A stretch of 26,340 bases of DNA from the NCBI GenBank assembly GCA_044433305.1, contig JAWXTS010000018.1, forward strand, positions 1 through 26,340, written 5' to 3'. Both the position numbers and the translations under genes were made by a program. The notes below the pieces were generated by a model. It searched no databases. It had not been told where the DNA came from and saw only the letters and a list, made by a program, of their open reading frames with translations. This document shows positions 8,763 through 16,438 of the stretch, piece by piece. Positions within the stretch are counted from its first letter, which is position 1. Every line of letters begins with the position of its first letter. This DNA is from JAWXTS01 sp044433305. Lineage in GTDB: Bacteria > Bacteroidota > Bacteroidia > Bacteroidales > Rikenellaceae.

Positions 8763-9995
8763 TTACCAGTTCAATATCTTGTAGTAGTCGTACTCCTCTG
8801 GGTTAGGGATAAACTTAGAAGCCTCCTCGTAGTCAGCCTCGCAGATATAATCTACACCCTCGGTAACGATGTATCTGATACGGTCAGAGTTAACGTTTAC
8901 TAGACGTGGATTGATTTTACCAGTCTCCTTGTCCTGAAGATCTTTCAAGTAAAGAGGGCTAGCGTTACCGATAGAATCGATATATACCATACATCCTGAA
9001 ATGCCTGCCTCATATAGTTTCATGGCACCGTGACCTAGCGCAGCACAGTAGTTCAAGTCGAACGCGATAGGGTCAACACATCTAACCTCGTACCCAATTT
9101 CTACTGGGCGAGACTTGACTTTTAGACCTAGCTCTTTAGCTCGTTGCTCAAACATAGTGTTGAAAATCACAGCTTTACTTACTTTTCCTAGCTCTGGGTG
9201 ACCATGCTCGTCATAGCTGAACGTGATACCAGAATTAATCATCTCATCCTCGTCAAGTGCGTGGAACACACCCTCAGAAATCATGATAGCACCATAGTTT
9301 TTGCCTATCATTGTACGTTTAACGATACAAGATACAATCAGTTTAAGGATTTTCTCAAGAGTGATTTCAGTCTTGTTGAAAATCTCAGGAATGATAATCA
9401 TAGGACATTGAGAAGCCGAACCTATACCTAGTGCAAGGTGACCTGCTGAGCGACCCATTGCTGCAATGATAAACCAGTTCTCGCTGGTTTGAGCATCTGT
9501 CATAACCGTCTTTGCGATGCTTGTACCTGCATTTTGTGCAGTTTGGAAGCCGAAAGTATTGGTGCCCATAGGTAGAGGCAAGTCGTTGTCAATAGTCTTA
9601 GGAACGTGTATATTGGCAATGTGGTACTGTTTCTCGTCCAAGAAACGAGAAATACGGTTTGCAGTTGATGCAGTGTCATCACCACCTACTGTTATAAGCA
9701 ACTGTATGTTGTTGCTTACGAAGAAGTCAAGGTTGAAGTTTTCCTCAAAATCTTTGTCCGTAGGTTTAAAGCGACTCATTTTTAGATAAGATCCACCGCG
9801 TGTAAAGATTTCCTCGGCAATAGTGTCAGTCATCTCTTCGACGCGAGGATTCTTAGAAAATATACCTGAGTAACCACAGTGCATACCGATAACACGGTAT
9901 CCTTTTTTTAGAAAAATTTTGGTTACGCTGCCTACAACGGCATTCATTCCAGGGGCTGGTCCGCCTCCAGTTAGTATAGCAATGGACTTTTTCAT
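8763..9995 (-). CDS. 6-phosphofructokinase, probably pyrophosphate-dependent
   Basis: Phosphorylates fructose 6-phosphate at C1 in glycolysis. The 410-residue protein opens with MKKSIAILTGGGPAPGMNAVV, the nucleotide/phosphate-binding start of the PFK family. Two positions separate ATP from PPi enzymes. The GGDG of ATP-PFK is GGDD here (104-107), and the glycine of PGTIDND is lysine (PKTIDND, 132-138). An aspartate at the first and a lysine at the second are the known marks of PPi-dependent PFK, so the likely phosphate donor is PPi and the reaction would be reversible. The catalytic TIDND aspartates are present. MGRSAGHLALGIG is also family-typical. The length exceeds the roughly 320 residues of E. 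coli PfkA. It is monocistronic with its own promoter and probable terminator. Confidence 0.92.
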   Translation of the reverse strand: MKKSIAILTGGGPAPGMNAVVGSVTKIFLKKGYRVIGMHCGYSGIFSKNPRVEEMTDTIAEEIFTRGGSYLKMSRFKPTDKDFEENFNLDFFVSNNIQLLITVGGDDTASTANRISRFLDEKQYHIANIHVPKTIDNDLPLPMGTNTFGFQTAQNAGTSIAKTVMTDAQTSENWFIIAAMGRSAGHLALGIGSASQCPMIIIPEIFNKTEITLEKILKLIVSCIVKRTMIGKNYGAIMISEGVFHALDEDEMINSGITFSYDEHGHPELGKVSKAVIFNTMFEQRAKELGLKVKSRPVEIGYEVRCVDPIAFDLNYCAALGHGAMKLYEAGISGCMVYIDSIGNASPLYLKDLQDKETGKINPRLVNVNSDRIRYIVTEGVDYICEADYEEASKFIPNPEEYDYYKILNW

Positions 9996-10028
9996 AATTA
10001 TTATAAGGTCTTAAATTAGTTTCTAAAA

Positions 10029-10059
10029 CAAATATAACAAATTGTTGTGTGTTTTCAAA
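10029..10059 (-). promoter_or_regulatory. Bacteroidota-type promoter of the phosphofructokinase gene
   Basis: Minus-strand TTTG (10056-10059), a 19-base spacer, then TATATTTG (10029-10036), an exact match to TAnnTTTG. The start would be near 10022, about 27 bases before the ATG. The spacing and sequence are near ideal. Confidence 0.7.
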
Positions 10060-10152
10060 CTTTTTACACGTTTAAATATTAAAAATATTTGAATTTTTTT
10101 GCATCAATTCATGGATATTAAAAATTATTAGTACATTGTACAAAATTTTGTT

Positions 10153-10731
10153 ATGTTGCATAATTTTTTTAAAATATTGGCCATCCTTTTATTCTCTACT
10201 CTGGGCCTCAAAGCTCAGAGCAATTTCCGTGCCTACACCTCTGTTAATGAAGATTACATTGATGGCGAGAGGATTATAAATGTGGATGTCAAGCCTATCG
10301 TAAAATATCCCCGCCCAATAGACACACGAAGGTACGCAAGATTGATATATAATATAAAGGTGGTTTACCCCATAGCGCAGCAGGCTCACTACTTGCTAAA
10401 TCAAGCTGAGCAGACTATGATGAGTATGGATTCTAAGAAGGACCAGAAAGATTATATAAAGAACCTCGAAGAGCAGCTCAAAGAAGAATATACCCCAGTG
10501 CTCAAGCGTATGACTTACTCTCAGGGGCGTGTTCTGCTTAAGCTTATTGATAGGCAAACCAGCCACACATCATATTCGTTGGTCAAGGAGTTGCGCGGTA
10601 GCTTCAGTGCTTTCTTCTGGCAGGGAGTTGCTCGTTTGTTTGGTGCCAACCTAAAGATGGAGTACGATGCCGAGGGTGAGGATAAGGAGATGGAACGCCT
10701 TATTCGCCTTTATGAGTTGGGGCTGATATAA
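10153..10731 (+). CDS. exported DUF4294 domain protein
   Basis: 192 residues. Residues 1-21 form a signal peptide (short basic start, hydrophobic core ILAILLFSTLGL, cleavage likely after KAQ or LKA), so it is exported to the periplasm or outer surface. The mature part matches DUF4294 (PF14127 from memory), a domain nearly confined to Bacteroidota: RRYARLIYNIKVVYPIAQQA, then a charged helical stretch, then SQGRVLLKLIDRQTSHTSYSLVKELRGSFSAFFWQGVARLFG. No enzymatic motif is recognisable and the function of the family is unknown to me. It stands alone, divergent from pfk and convergent with rplT. No good promoter match was found upstream, although an AT-rich region with the palindrome GTACATTGTAC (10131-10141) precedes it. 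Confidence 0.8.
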   Translation: MLHNFFKILAILLFSTLGLKAQSNFRAYTSVNEDYIDGERIINVDVKPIVKYPRPIDTRRYARLIYNIKVVYPIAQQAHYLLNQAEQTMMSMDSKKDQKDYIKNLEEQLKEEYTPVLKRMTYSQGRVLLKLIDRQTSHTSYSLVKELRGSFSAFFWQGVARLFGANLKMEYDAEGEDKEMERLIRLYELGLI

Positions 10732-10770
10732 ATTCTCTGTATGTAGCCCCGTCTACTAATTTACCGCCAC

Positions 10771-10801
10771 AAAAAAAAGGCCCTCCTTGTGGGAGAGCCT
10801 T
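10771..10801 (-). terminator. intrinsic terminator of the rpmI-rplT operon
   Basis: On the minus strand, AAGGCTCTCC pairs with GGAGGGCCTT (arms about 10791-10801 and 10777-10787, one mismatch) and is followed by a run of eight T (the A run at 10771-10778). It lies about 90 bases after the rplT stop, between the converging DUF4294 and rplT genes. Confidence 0.75.
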
Positions 10802-10888
10802 GAACATTGGGGCACAAGTGCCGCCTTATTCTGTGTAGTAATCTTTAATTGCTTGTGAGTCATTCCTAACCCAAAGCCTCGTTTGATA

Positions 10889-11233
10889 CTACTTTACTGT
10901 TTTAACTACTTTAGTAAAAGCCGCTGGGTGATTCATCGCTAGGTCAGCCAAAACCTTACGGTTAAGCATGATACCTTTTGCGTTAAGTTTACCCATTAGT
11001 TCTGAATAAGTCATACCGTTGTTGCGAGCTGCTGCGTTGATACGCTGAATCCACAAGCTACGGAATTGACGTTTTTTGTTTTTGCGGTCTCTATACGCGT
11101 ATGTTAGACCTTTTTCAACGGTGTTTTTTGCTACCGTCCATACGTTTCCCCTTGAACCGAAGTTACCTTTAGCAAGTTTAAGAACTCTCTTTCTTCTTGC
11201 TCTTGATGCTACTGCATTTACTGACCTTGGCAT
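10889..11233 (-). CDS. rplT: 50S ribosomal protein L20
   Basis: L20 binds 23S rRNA early in large-subunit assembly and in some bacteria represses its own operon. The 114-residue product has the standard start MPRSVNAVASRARRKRVLKLAKG and the family signature RDRKNKKRQFRSLWIQRINAA; it is highly basic and full length. It follows rpmI by 92 bases, a gap larger than usual and rich in possible pairing, which could hold a regulatory structure. The pair is expressed after hflX-miaB rather than after infC. Confidence 0.97.
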   Translation of the reverse strand: MPRSVNAVASRARRKRVLKLAKGNFGSRGNVWTVAKNTVEKGLTYAYRDRKNKKRQFRSLWIQRINAAARNNGMTYSELMGKLNAKGIMLNRKVLADLAMNHPAAFTKVVKTVK

Positions 11234-11325
11234 AATTTTAAAGTTTTGCGAGTTTTTAGCGAAGCGGTTCTCCCACTCTCTTTGGGGCTAAATAACTCTT
11301 AATTTAACATTTGCGTTGACTCGAA

Positions 11326-11520
11326 TTATTTTACGAGCAACAATTTTACGTTTGCGCTATCTACCTCAGATACTAGACCAGAGTAAGTTAGGTTACGTTT
11401 TTGTTTTGTTGTTTTCTTTGTAAGAATGTGGCTTTTAAAAGCGTGTTTTCTTTTGATTTTTCCTGAGCCAGTTAGCGTAAAACGCTTCTTTGCACCAGAA
11501 TTGCTTTTCATTTTTGGCAT
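11326..11520 (-). CDS. rpmI: 50S ribosomal protein L35
   Basis: Small basic ribosomal protein of 64 residues, start MPKMKSNSGAKKRFTLTGSGKIKRKHA, which is the canonical L35 pattern. It is usually found between infC and rplT; here the gene upstream is miaB and no infC is visible. It has its own promoter overlapping the end of miaB, with a predicted leader of only about 23 bases. Confidence 0.96.
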   Translation of the reverse strand: MPKMKSNSGAKKRFTLTGSGKIKRKHAFKSHILTKKTTKQKRNLTYSGLVSEVDSANVKLLLVK

Positions 11521-11549
11521 GATACTAAAATATTAAGTTAAACAGTCCA

Positions 11550-11581
11550 CAAAGGTAAGTCTTTTTATTCGAGTTTACAAA
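11550..11581 (-). promoter_or_regulatory. Bacteroidota-type promoter driving rpmI-rplT, overlapping the miaB stop
   Basis: Minus-strand TTTG (11578-11581, inside the last miaB codons), a 20-base spacer, then TACCTTTG (11550-11557), a full TAnnTTTG match. The transcript would begin near 11543. This would let the two ribosomal protein genes be expressed independently of hflX-miaB. Confidence 0.65.
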
Positions 11582-12951
11582 TTTTTTGTAAATAGCTCAC
11601 CAAATAGTGTGGCTGAGGTACAGTCATTTATCTTCACAGTGGCATAATCGCCTATCTTGCAGTCGGCTCTGTCGAACACGACAACTCGGTTTTGAGATGT
11701 GCGGCCTATCATTTGTTTGTCGCTGCGCTTTGATACGCCCTCGACCAAAATCTCAAATACCTTACCAACATCTTTGCGGTGGCTCTCAAGGCTCAACTTG
11801 TTCTGAAGCTCTATAATCTCTGTCAAGCGCGCGGTCTTGGTAGCCTCGTCGATGTCATCTTTCATGGTGCGGGCAGCCTTGGTGTCGGCACGCTCAGAGT
11901 ATTTAAACATATAGGCTGAGTCGTAGCCTACTTCGCGCATAAGCGATAGGGTAAGCTCGTGGTCCTCAGGTGTTTCACTGCAGAAGCCTGCTATGATGTC
12001 CGTTGTTATGGCACAGTCGGGTATGGCTTTGCGTATGGCGGCTATACGCTCCAAATACCATTCGCGCGTGTAGCGGCGGTTCATAAGTTCGAGCATACGG
12101 CTGCTGCCCGATTGTGCAGGTAGGTGTATGCTACGGCATATACGCTCGTTACCAGCTATGGTTTCTATAAGCTTGTCGCTCAAGTCTTTAGGGTGAGATG
12201 TTGCAAAACGTACTCTGACTTGATTGCTTAGGCATGCAACTGCATTTATAAGTTCTGCAAAGTCATGTATATTGTCGTCGCCCTCCCATTTGTAGGAGTT
12301 TACGTTTTGGCCTAGCAGGGTGATTTCCTTGTAGCCTGCATCCAGAAGCTCTTGTGCTTCTCTGATTATGGTCTTTGGGTCACGGCTACGCTCGCGGCCA
12401 CGAGTGTAAGGCACCACGCAGTAGGTACACATATTATTACAGCCACGCATGATAGAGATAAAGGCACTGACTCCATTTGCATCTAGGCGCACAGGCGAAA
12501 TCTCTCCGTATGTCTCCTCGGTGCTCAGAATGACATTTACGCCTCTGCCGCCAGCCTCCGTTTCGCGAACCAGTTTGGGTAGGCTTCGGTAGCTGTCGGG
12601 TCCAGCAACAAGGTCAACGGGATACTCGCCCTCAAGAAGACTCTCCTTTAGGCGTTCGGCCATGCAGCCTATGATACCTATTCTTAGTTTCTTGTTGGTT
12701 TTTCTGTATTTGCTAAGCTCTTTCAAGCGGCCCCAAACGCGTTGCTCGGCATTGTCGCGTATAGAGCAGGTGTTGACTAGAATCAAGTCGGCCTGCTCAA
12801 CTTGTTTTGTGTAAACAAAACCCTCTCTTTGAAGTATAGATAGTACCACCTCGCTGTCGTTGGCGTTCATCTGACAGCCGTAGGTTTCGATATATACCTT
12901 CTTGCCATCGCCAACGATAGGGCGTACTGAGGTTATATTGTTGATATTCAT
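11575..12951 (-). CDS. miaB: tRNA-2-methylthio-N6-dimethylallyladenosine synthase MiaB
   Basis: Radical-SAM methylthiotransferase that converts i6A37 to ms2i6A37 in tRNAs reading U-starting codons. With the start used here (458 residues): the N-terminal UPF0004 domain has its three cluster cysteines in YGCQMNAND, NTCSIRDNA and IGCMAERLK (C26, C62, C96). The radical-SAM CxxxCxxC is RGCNNMCTYC (C171, C175, C178). A C-terminal TRAM domain ends the protein. The NTCSIR...RGRERSR combination indicates MiaB rather than MtaB or RimO. An in-frame ATG 39 bases upstream (12990) would overlap hflX and add a non-conserved extension. The ATG at 12951, one base after the hflX stop, is preferred. Coupled translation with hflX is likely. 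Confidence 0.93.
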   Translation of the reverse strand: MNINNITSVRPIVGDGKKVYIETYGCQMNANDSEVVLSILQREGFVYTKQVEQADLILVNTCSIRDNAEQRVWGRLKELSKYRKTNKKLRIGIIGCMAERLKESLLEGEYPVDLVAGPDSYRSLPKLVRETEAGGRGVNVILSTEETYGEISPVRLDANGVSAFISIMRGCNNMCTYCVVPYTRGRERSRDPKTIIREAQELLDAGYKEITLLGQNVNSYKWEGDDNIHDFAELINAVACLSNQVRVRFATSHPKDLSDKLIETIAGNERICRSIHLPAQSGSSRMLELMNRRYTREWYLERIAAIRKAIPDCAITTDIIAGFCSETPEDHELTLSLMREVGYDSAYMFKYSERADTKAARTMKDDIDEATKTARLTEIIELQNKLSLESHRKDVGKVFEILVEGVSKRSDKQMIGRTSQNRVVVFDRADCKIGDYATVKINDCTSATLFGELFTKNL

Positions 12952-12952
12952 A

Positions 12953-14146
12953 TTAATAAAGGAAGTTGTTGAACGGGAAACGGCCTGCATGAATCTCTCT
13001 GACCATGCCGTATAGGTCGTTACGTAGTTTGTCTATGCCTATTTTCTCGCGTGCCGAGATAAAGATGCAAGGGGTCTCCTGTTTTGCAATCCATATCTTA
13101 CGTAGGTCGTCGAGCGAATAGTTCTGGTTTGTCATTGGGGTCAAATCGTCCTCGTCCTTCTGAGTGTAGGTGTACGAGTCTATCTTGTTGAATACGATGA
13201 ACACGGGTTTCTCGCCTGCTCCAATCTCTTGCAGCGTTGTGTTAACCACATTTATCTGGTCTTCAAACTGAGGGTGCGATATGTCGACAACATGAATCAA
13301 GAAGTCGGCTTCGCGAACCTCATCCAAGGTAGACTTGAAAGACTCTACCAGCTGAGTAGGTAACTTGCGGATAAATCCTACTGTATCAGAAAGCAGCAGC
13401 GGCATATTGTCCAACACCACTTTTCGTACCGTAGTATCCAAGGTCGCGAAGAGCTTGTTCTCTGCAAAAACCTCACTCTTGCTCATGATATTCATTATGG
13501 TAGACTTGCCCACATTGGTGTAGCCAACGAGTGCTATACGAACCAAGCTGCCGCGGTTGCCACGCTGAGATGCCATCTGCACATCAATCTTGCGTAGCTG
13601 CTCTTTGAGGCGGCTGATGCGGTCACGGATAATACGGCGGTCGGTCTCGATTTCGCGCTCACCAGGACCACGCATGCCGATACCGCCTCGCTGACGCTCA
13701 AGGTGGGTCCACATACCTGCTAGTCGTGGCAATAGGTATTGGTATTGAGCCAGCTCGACTTGCGTTTTGGCGTATGCTGTTTTTGCGCGCTGGGCGAAGA
13801 TGTCGAGGATAAGATTTGTGCGGTCAAGGACTTTGCATCCCATAACAGATTCGATGTTGCGCATCTGTGTGGGGCTCAACTCGTCGTCGAAGATGACAAC
13901 GTCAATCTCGTTTTCTTTGACATAGGCAGCTACTTCTTCAAGCTTGCCCTGACCCAAGAATGTGCGTGAGGAAGCATGAGCCAGACGCTGAGTGAATCGT
14001 CGCATGGTCATTGCGCCAGCTGTCTGAGCCAGAAACTCTAGCTCGTCGAGGTATTCTAGTACCGTAGATTCATTTTGTTTGTCGGTTATCACCGCCACTA
14101 GTACGGCTCGTTCTTCGACCGCTTGTTCTTTTTTCTTTTCTATCAT
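12953..14146 (-). CDS. hflX: GTPase HflX
   Basis: Ribosome-associated GTPase that splits stalled or heat-damaged 70S ribosomes. The 397-residue protein has the N-terminal HflX domain (about 1-160, including RTFLGQGKLEEV and VIFDDELSPTQMRNIE), the glycine-rich linker RQRGGIGMRGPGE (151-163), a coiled segment, then the G domain: G1 GYTNVGKST (208-216), G3 DTVGF (254-258), G4 NKID (320-323) and G5-like ISARE. All GTP-binding motifs are intact. It is the first gene of the run with miaB. No TAnnTTTG box was found in the 199 bases upstream, so its promoter is not located. Confidence 0.94.
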   Translation of the reverse strand: MIEKKKEQAVEERAVLVAVITDKQNESTVLEYLDELEFLAQTAGAMTMRRFTQRLAHASSRTFLGQGKLEEVAAYVKENEIDVVIFDDELSPTQMRNIESVMGCKVLDRTNLILDIFAQRAKTAYAKTQVELAQYQYLLPRLAGMWTHLERQRGGIGMRGPGEREIETDRRIIRDRISRLKEQLRKIDVQMASQRGNRGSLVRIALVGYTNVGKSTIMNIMSKSEVFAENKLFATLDTTVRKVVLDNMPLLLSDTVGFIRKLPTQLVESFKSTLDEVREADFLIHVVDISHPQFEDQINVVNTTLQEIGAGEKPVFIVFNKIDSYTYTQKDEDDLTPMTNQNYSLDDLRKIWIAKQETPCIFISAREKIGIDKLRNDLYGMVREIHAGRFPFNNFLY

Positions 14147-14345
14147 ATTTTTTTAGTGCGAGGTGTGAGTCAGTTTTGTTTTAGCATTTAGTCTGTGCAC
14201 CTCTGCGGGGGCGGCATGATAAGTGGTTTGTTGCTTAGCATACCTTATATAAAAGAAAGTGCCCCAAAAAAATGACTTTTTTGAGACAACCTTCTTTATT
14301 CTTATTTATCGTGGAGCTTATAGCTCCGTAAATTTGCGTTGGAGA

Positions 14346-15020
14346 CTATTGGATACGGAAGTCTACTGGCAAAGTGTATTTGATAGGCACTGGAGTGCTA
14401 CGTTGTTTACCAGGGCTCCATTTTGGTGAAGACTGGATAACACGAACAGCCTCGTCAGCTAGTGTTTGGTCTGGGCTAGCAAGAACAGCGATACGTCCTA
14501 CTGAACCATCTCTCTCAACAACGAACTGAAGAGTTACACGACCTTGGATACCGTTCTCCATAGCGATAACTGGGTATTTAAGTCTGTTCATAACCCAAGT
14601 ACGGAAACTGTTAAGGTCACCACCTCTAAATGAAGGCATCTCCTCAGCAACCATGAAAGGTACGTCCTCTACTACTTCCTCTACTTGAGGTGCTTGAGGT
14701 ACGAACTCGATATCCTCGCTAAACTCGTTAAAGTCGAAAGACGTTTCTACCTTAGCGTCGTCTTTCACGATTTGGATTATGTCAGAAACAACAGCAATAG
14801 TTTGTTGTACTGGGGTAGGAGGTTTTGTGTCTTGGCGTGTTACCTCCATAAGTTCGTCTTCAACGATAGCAGCAACTGGAGCTACGTCTTCAACGATTTT
14901 TTCGCTTTGACTAAAGCTGAAAAGCAAGATAACTGCCAATAGCGATACTAGCAATCCAATTTCCATGAACAAACCACGTTTGTTCTGCAAGTCGGCCTGA
15001 GGGGTTTTTTTAAGTTCCAT
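14346..15020 (-). CDS. tonB: TonB-type energy transducer
   Basis: Transmits energy from an ExbB-ExbD motor to outer-membrane TonB-dependent receptors. The 224-residue protein has a short cytoplasmic N-terminus (MELKKTPQADLQNKRG), one membrane helix (about 18-37), a periplasmic linker to about 130, and a C-terminal TonB domain (about 135-224) with LKYPVIAMENGIQGRVTLQFVV and PKWSPGKQRSTPVPIKYTLPV. The linker is acidic (many E, D and V) with only one short Pro-rich patch (PPTP), as I recall for Bacteroidales TonB, unlike the long Pro-Lys/Pro-Glu spacer of enterobacteria. There are no exbB or exbD neighbours. It has its own promoter, divergent from tRNA-Ala. Confidence 0.88.
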   Translation of the reverse strand: MELKKTPQADLQNKRGLFMEIGLLVSLLAVILLFSFSQSEKIVEDVAPVAAIVEDELMEVTRQDTKPPTPVQQTIAVVSDIIQIVKDDAKVETSFDFNEFSEDIEFVPQAPQVEEVVEDVPFMVAEEMPSFRGGDLNSFRTWVMNRLKYPVIAMENGIQGRVTLQFVVERDGSVGRIAVLASPDQTLADEAVRVIQSSPKWSPGKQRSTPVPIKYTLPVDFRIQ

Positions 15021-15145
15021 GTCTTAGTAATTTATTTTAAATTATTTTTGGCTGGTGGTTTTTGCTAATAGCAGGTGTTCTTTAAAAATGAAGTATAATA
15101 CTTATTTTTAAGCGTACATCTCCTATCAGCTTAGGTTTAATACCA

Positions 15146-15175
15146 CAAATATACAAACATTTTTTTATATACAAA
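15146..15175 (-). promoter_or_regulatory. Bacteroidota-type promoter of tonB
   Basis: Minus-strand TTTG (15172-15175), an 18-base spacer, then TATATTTG (15146-15153). The predicted start near 15139 gives a leader of roughly 118 bases, long enough for regulation, although no riboswitch or clear hairpin was recognised in it. Confidence 0.65.
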
Positions 15176-15194
15176 ACCTATAATGACTTTTTTG

Positions 15195-15225
15195 TTGCAA
15201 TAAATTGTAAAAAGAATTACATTTG
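15195..15225 (+). promoter_or_regulatory. Bacteroidota-type promoter of tRNA-Ala
   Basis: TTG (15195-15197; a TTTG also lies at 15191-15194), a 20-base spacer, then TACATTTG (15218-15225). The start would be about 5 bases before the mature tRNA. It is back to back with the tonB promoter, about 20 bases apart. Confidence 0.6.
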
Positions 15226-15236
15226 TCACATCATTG

Positions 15237-15310
15237 GGGGGATTAGCTCAGTTGGCTAGAGCGTTTGCATGGCATGCAAAAGGTCATCGGTTCGATTCCG
15301 ATATTCTCCA
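15237..15310 (+). tRNA. tRNA-Ala (GGC anticodon)
   Basis: A full cloverleaf can be drawn by hand. The acceptor stem is 15237-15243 with 15303-15309. The D arm is GCTC/GAGC. The anticodon stem is TTTGC/GCAAA around the loop ATGGCAT, with anticodon GGC at 15271-15273. The T arm is ATCGG-TTCGATT-CCGAT. The discriminator is A at 15310. The third acceptor pair is G3:U70, the alanine identity element, which agrees with the anticodon. The terminal CCA is not encoded (the next bases are CAT), so it must be added after transcription. Confidence 0.95.
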
Positions 15311-15316
15311 CATAAT

Positions 15317-15345
15317 AAAAAGGGGCCGATTGTCGCTCCTTTTTT
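15317..15345 (+). terminator. terminator after tRNA-Ala
   Basis: AAAGGGG and CTCCTTT pair around an inner CGA/TCG stem (with one wobble and one unpaired C), followed by a run of T ending at 15345. It lies 7 bases after the tRNA and 22 bases before rlmN, so rlmN would need read-through or its own start in an AT-rich gap where I see no consensus promoter. Confidence 0.65.
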
Positions 15346-15367
15346 AATTTAATTTCACAACTAATAT

Positions 15368-16390
15368 ATGAGTAAGATTTCTCTCTTTGGCATGACCTTG
15401 ACTCAGCTTCAGCAGGTGGCTGGGCAGATAGGACTGCCTCGTTTTGCGGCCAAACAAATTGCTGGTTGGCTATATAATAAACGTGTGGAGGACATCGATC
15501 AGATGACCAACATCTCGCTTGCAATGCGCGAGAAGCTAAAGGAGAATTATGAGGTCGGTCGCTCACAGCCAATAGATACGGCTGTGTCGGTTGACGGAAC
15601 AAAAAAATATATCTTCCAGACCAGCCCTAATAATTATATAGAGTCGGTGATGATTCCCGATGAGCCACGAGCCACGCTGTGCGTTTCGTCGCAGGTGGGT
15701 TGCAGGATGGGTTGTCATTTTTGTATGACTTCGCGACTGGGCCTAAACTCTAGCCTCAGCGCAAACCAAATTATCAATCAAGTGGTCTCGATTCCTGAAT
15801 CTCAGAAACTTACCAATATCGTGTATATGGGTATGGGCGAGCCTATGGATAATATCGATGCTGTGCTGGACTCGCTAGAGATTATGACCTCGGACTGGGG
15901 CTATGCTTGGAGTCCTACGCGCATAACGGTTTCGACGGTGGGTGTGATTCCTGCCATGAAGCGTTTCTTGGATGAGTCCAAGGCCCATTTGGCTGTCAGC
16001 CTTCATAATGCAATTTCGGCCGAGAGACGCAAGATGATGCCCGTAGAGAATAAATATCCTATTGCTCAAGTTATCGAGCTGCTCAAGAAATATGATTTCT
16101 CACACCAGCGTCGAGTGAGCTTTGAGTATATAGTGTTCAAGGGGCTGAATGATTCGCCTGCCCACCTAAAGGCCTTGGTGCGTATGTTGGGTTCGCTGGC
16201 CTGCCGAGTGAATTTGATTCGCTTCCACACTATTCCAAATAGTGAGTTCATCGGTGCCGACCAACAAACCATGGTTAACTTCAGAGATACTCTTACGCGC
16301 CATGGAATAATTACCACCATAAGGGCCTCGCGAGGTGAAGATATTCAGGCCGCCTGCGGATTGTTGGCTGGCGAGAAGAAGGAGCAGTAG
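15368..16390 (+). CDS. rlmN: 23S rRNA (adenine2503-C2)/tRNA (A37-C2) methyltransferase RlmN
   Basis: Radical-SAM methylase that makes m2A2503 in 23S rRNA and m2A37 in some tRNAs. The 340-residue protein has the N-terminal accessory domain, the cluster motif CRMGCHFC (C112, C116, C119), GMGEPMDN, and the C-terminal catalytic cysteine in IQAACGLLAG (C330), which accepts the methyl group. The other conserved Cys-containing segment, LCVSSQVGC, is also present. The alternative family member Cfr (A2503 C8 methylation) is unlikely given this housekeeping context and the overall RlmN pattern. The ATG at 15368 has no Shine-Dalgarno. It is followed after 48 bases by ansA on the same strand. Confidence 0.93.
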   Translation: MSKISLFGMTLTQLQQVAGQIGLPRFAAKQIAGWLYNKRVEDIDQMTNISLAMREKLKENYEVGRSQPIDTAVSVDGTKKYIFQTSPNNYIESVMIPDEPRATLCVSSQVGCRMGCHFCMTSRLGLNSSLSANQIINQVVSIPESQKLTNIVYMGMGEPMDNIDAVLDSLEIMTSDWGYAWSPTRITVSTVGVIPAMKRFLDESKAHLAVSLHNAISAERRKMMPVENKYPIAQVIELLKKYDFSHQRRVSFEYIVFKGLNDSPAHLKALVRMLGSLACRVNLIRFHTIPNSEFIGADQQTMVNFRDTLTRHGIITTIRASRGEDIQAACGLLAGEKKEQ

Positions 16391-16438
16391 AGAGCTGGCC
16401 TCTATACAATAAGTTGAATTTTTAAAGTTGAAAAAAAT

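Noticed and set aside
12952..12990. Upstream ATG of miaB at 12990
   Set aside because: It would overlap hflX and add a non-conserved stretch; the ATG at 12951, one base after the hflX stop, fits the family length better.
14313..14327. GGAGCT-TAT-AGCTCC palindrome after tonB as a terminator
   Set aside because: The stem is short and no T run follows on the minus strand; it may be a weak structure only.
14305..14336. Plus-strand TAAATTTG (14329-14336) as an antisense promoter into tonB
   Set aside because: The -33 half is poor (TTTA) and nothing downstream on the plus strand needs it; a TAnnTTTG match is expected by chance in AT-rich gaps.
15243..15602. A 119-codon minus-strand frame covering tRNA-Ala and the start of rlmN
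   Set aside because: It runs through the tRNA and the rlmN N-terminus, both of which are firmly identified.
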